The translations under genes were made by a program, and so were the position numbers. Under the pieces are notes generated by a model. The model saw nothing but the letters and a program-made list of their open reading frames with translations. It made no database searches and had not been told where the DNA came from. This document shows, in pieces, positions 20,891 through 22,820 of a DNA stretch of 22,820 nt (position 1 is the stretch's first letter; each line of letters begins with the position of its first letter). The DNA lies in NCBI GenBank assembly GCA_964601735.1, contig CAZROO010000019.1:1-22820 (forward strand). The letters run 5' to 3'. The stretch is from DATAJX01 sp964601735 (GTDB lineage Bacteria; Pseudomonadota; Alphaproteobacteria; UBA2136; UBA6156).

Positions 20891-22603
20891 TCAGGCTTTG
20901 GTGTTACCGAACTTGGCTTCCCACTCGGCGCGCTGCTCGTCGGTGATTTTGGGGAACAGGACTTCGGTGGGCAGCGTAAACTCAAGCTGGCCGGGTTTCA
21001 TGATGGACAGGCTGGAGGGCCAAGTTTTGCTCGGGTCTTTCAGCAGCGCCCCGGGATTTTTGAACAGCGCGAGGATTTTATCCGACGTGAACGGAATGAT
21101 GGGGCGCATGGCGTGGGCGTACATCACAATCATGCCGCAGGCGATGTTGAGGATGCTGGCGGCGCGTTCCTTGTCGGTTTTGACCACCTGCCAGGGCTCC
21201 TGCGAGGCAAGGTATTCGTTGCCCGCCACCCAGAGTTCGCGCAGGGCTTCGACTGCCTTGCGGAGTTCGATCTTCTCGAGGTGGTTGGTGTAGCGTTCGA
21301 GAATTTTGTTGAGGCGCCCGGCGCAGTCCATATCGGCCTGCGTGGGGTTTTTGAACTCGGGCATTTTATTGCCGAAGTTGCGGCTGGTGAGTTGCAGTGT
21401 GCGGTTGACGAAGTTGCCGAGGACGTCGGCGAGGTCCTTGTTGACGACGCTCTGGAAGTCGTCCCAGGTGAAGCTGCTGTCGTCGCTTTCGGGTGCGCGG
21501 GCCAGCAGATAGTAGCGCCAGTAGTCGGCGTTGGGGAGGATGCCCAGCGCCTGGTCGGTGAAGACGCCGTGGCGTTGAGAGGTGCTGAACTTACCGCCGT
21601 AATAGGTCATCCAGCTGAAGGATTTGATCTGGTCGACGAGCTTCCAGGGCTCGCCAGCACCCATGAGCATGGCAGGGAAAATGATGGTGTGGAAGGGGAC
21701 GTTGTCCTTGCCCATGAATTCGGTGTAGCGGACGTCATTCGCATTTAACCACCACTTTTGCCACTCATCCGGCTTGCCGATTTTTTCCGCCCACTCGGCG
21801 GTGGTGCCGATGTAGCCGATGGGAGCGTCGAACCAGACGTAGAAGACTTTATCGGCGAACTCGGGGCCGAACTCTTCCGGCACCGGCACGCCCCACTTGA
21901 GGTCGCGGGTCATGCCGCGGTCGTGGAGGCCTTCGTCGAGCCACTTGAGCGCAATGCTGCGGGTGAGCGCGGGCCATTCGGTTTGCTCGTTCACCCAGGC
22001 GCGGAGCTTGTCGCTCATTTGTGAAAGCTTGAGGAAGGCGTGCTTGGTTTCGCGGATTTCGAGGTCGGTGCTGCCGGAAATGGCGCTGCGCGGATTGATG
22101 AGGTCGGTGGGGTCGAGCACGCGGGTGCAGTTTTCGCACTGGTCGCCGCGGGCCTTGGTGTAGCCGCAGTGCGGGCAGGTGCCTTCCACATACCGGTCGG
22201 GCAGGAAGCGGTTATCGGCTTTGGAATAAACCTGCTTGATGCCTTTGACGTCGAACATGCCGTTCTTCCACAGGCCTTTGGCGATGCGCTGGGTGATGCG
22301 GCGGTTGGGCTCGCGGCTGGTGGCGCCGAAGTGGTCGAAGCTCAGGCCAAAGCGTTGGTAGATGTTTTTTTGAATCTCATGTTGCTCGGCGCAGAACTCG
22401 GCTACCGGCTGGTTGGCCTTGAGCGCGGCGATCTCGGCGGGCGTGCCGTGGTCGTCGGTGGCGCAAAAGAACAGGACTTCATCGCCCTTGGCGCGAAGAA
22501 AGCGGGCGTAGACATCGGACGGCAGCAGGCTGCCGATGAGGTTGCCGAGGTGCTTGACGCCGTTGATGTAGGGCAGGGCGCTGGTGATGAGGTGCTTTGT
22601 CAT
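20891..22603 (-). CDS. metG: Methionyl-tRNA synthetase
   Basis: This class I synthetase charges tRNA-Met. The 570-aa product has the HIGH-type motif HLGN (18-21) in PYINGVKHLGNLIGSLLPSD, a four-Cys zinc knuckle CPHC...CENC (C143, C146, C156, C159), the methionine-pocket region VFYVWFDAPIGYIG, and the KMSKS loop as KFSTS (338-342). An anticodon-binding helical domain follows (DDFQSVVNKDLADVLGNFVNRTL). It lacks the extra C-terminal tRNA-binding domain of the long E. coli form. The ATG has no clear Shine-Dalgarno sequence; it is directly preceded by the arm of repeat copy B, so initiation may be influenced by that structure. It is the first gene of the metG-phosphatase run. Confidence 0.96.
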   Translation of the reverse strand: MTKHLITSALPYINGVKHLGNLIGSLLPSDVYARFLRAKGDEVLFFCATDDHGTPAEIAALKANQPVAEFCAEQHEIQKNIYQRFGLSFDHFGATSREPNRRITQRIAKGLWKNGMFDVKGIKQVYSKADNRFLPDRYVEGTCPHCGYTKARGDQCENCTRVLDPTDLINPRSAISGSTDLEIRETKHAFLKLSQMSDKLRAWVNEQTEWPALTRSIALKWLDEGLHDRGMTRDLKWGVPVPEEFGPEFADKVFYVWFDAPIGYIGTTAEWAEKIGKPDEWQKWWLNANDVRYTEFMGKDNVPFHTIIFPAMLMGAGEPWKLVDQIKSFSWMTYYGGKFSTSQRHGVFTDQALGILPNADYWRYYLLARAPESDDSSFTWDDFQSVVNKDLADVLGNFVNRTLQLTSRNFGNKMPEFKNPTQADMDCAGRLNKILERYTNHLEKIELRKAVEALRELWVAGNEYLASQEPWQVVKTDKERAASILNIACGMIVMYAHAMRPIIPFTSDKILALFKNPGALLKDPSKTWPSSLSIMKPGQLEFTLPTEVLFPKITDEQRAEWEAKFGNTKA

Positions 22604-22739
22604 AAAAATTTATCCCGCGGCGATAAAATCATTTTTCCTGGTCCTGCGCTCCTCACGTACTAAAAGTGTACGCTGCGGTGCTCGGCCGTCGGAGAAAATG
22701 ATTTTCTCATCCGCGGCCGCAAGAGCTGATAAATTTTTA
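22603..22739. repeat. Interspersed palindromic repeat, copy B, in a long nested palindrome before metG
   Basis: The core 22629-22701 is the second copy of the 73-nt repeat. Around it the paired arms continue outward: AAAATCATTTT/AAAATGATTTT (11 bp, overlapping the core ends), CCGCGG/CCGCGG, and TAAAAATTTATC/GATAAATTTTTA (12 bp, 22603-22614 with 22728-22739). These arms differ from those of copy A but pair within this copy. The outermost arm reaches the metG start codon. Confidence 0.8.
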
Positions 22740-22792
22740 ACGCAGGTCATAGGGGCGGAACGTATACCCATAGCCGGAATTGGGCAATACAA

Positions 22793-22810
22793 AAGCCCTG
22801 TTAAGGGTTT
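22793..22810 (-). terminator. Possible terminator of a gene beyond the right edge
   Basis: On the minus strand AAACCCT-TAAC-AGGGCTT (7 pairs, one of them G-T) is followed by two more T. It would end a minus-strand transcript entering from outside the window. The stem is weak. No gene is seen between it and metG. Confidence 0.35.
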
Positions 22811-22820
22811 AGGTTATTTC

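Noticed and set aside
19657..20985. 442-aa minus-strand frame that seems to fuse both phosphatases
   Set aside because: The first half is an alternative frame of the proximal copy; the real distal gene starts at the ATG at 20296-20298, and the frame ends in the N gap.
22610..22792. 60-aa minus-strand ORF before metG
   Set aside because: Most of it is the translated repeat copy B; it has no start signal and overlaps the palindrome.

Overview
The window looks like the chromosome of a GC-rich (about 60% by eye), probably deep-branching alphaproteobacterium, close to its dnaA region. The evidence is rpsT next to dnaA, dnaA-dnaN-recF-gyrB in a row, hrcA-grpE and dnaQ nearby, a DksA with the alphaproteobacterial pattern (one Cys left of the zinc finger), a CHCC zinc-finger protein related to the NDUFS6 subunit of complex I, and a CIRCE-type operator before hrcA. 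No phage, IS element or CRISPR array is visible. The species cannot be named from the sequence.

Layout. Positions 1-9645 are mostly minus-strand genes. Read in transcription order they are: a divergent aldo/keto-reductase-like protein, rpsT (own promoter and terminator), a four-gene envelope cluster (small CxxC lipoprotein, DsbA, membrane-anchored DsbA-like protein, CHCC zinc finger), a DUF488 protein, dksA (own promoter and terminator), two tandem PH-domain membrane proteins, a PCu(A)C-like protein, dnaQ, an untracked 58-codon gene with its own terminator, and the heat-shock unit CIRCE-hrcA-grpE (grpE runs off the left edge). Only tRNA-Arg(CCG) and ogt lie on the plus strand here. From 9943 the strand switches: dnaA, dnaN, recF and gyrB, then a GNAT acetyltransferase, a ResB-like cytochrome c assembly protein and a secreted six-Cys protein, the last three with overlapping or almost touching ends. 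An AT-rich membrane-protein gene follows. The right end is again minus strand: metG followed by two tandem histidine-phosphatase genes.

How the genes work together. dnaA, dnaN, recF, gyrB and dnaQ serve replication initiation, the clamp, repair, supercoiling and proofreading. hrcA-grpE is a self-regulated chaperone unit. The DsbA-type proteins, the lipoprotein, the PCu(A)C-like protein and ResB all concern thiol, metal or haem handling in the periplasm. metG, rpsT, dksA and tRNA-Arg serve translation and the stringent response.

Most unusual features. (1) A 73-bp intergenic repeat occurs twice (after dnaN and directly before metG). Each copy is embedded in long inverted arms whose sequence differs between the two copies but still pairs within each copy. 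(2) A CIRCE variant has matching base changes in both half-sites. (3) Large hairpins lie just before dnaA and recF. (4) A heptamer tandem repeat lies inside recF. (5) A very AT-rich gene overlaps its convergent neighbour.

Assembly caution: two 100-N gaps (in gyrB and in the distal phosphatase gene) are each flanked by an exact 55-nt duplication. These are best read as unmerged contig overlaps. Collapsing each by 155 nt restores both reading frames.
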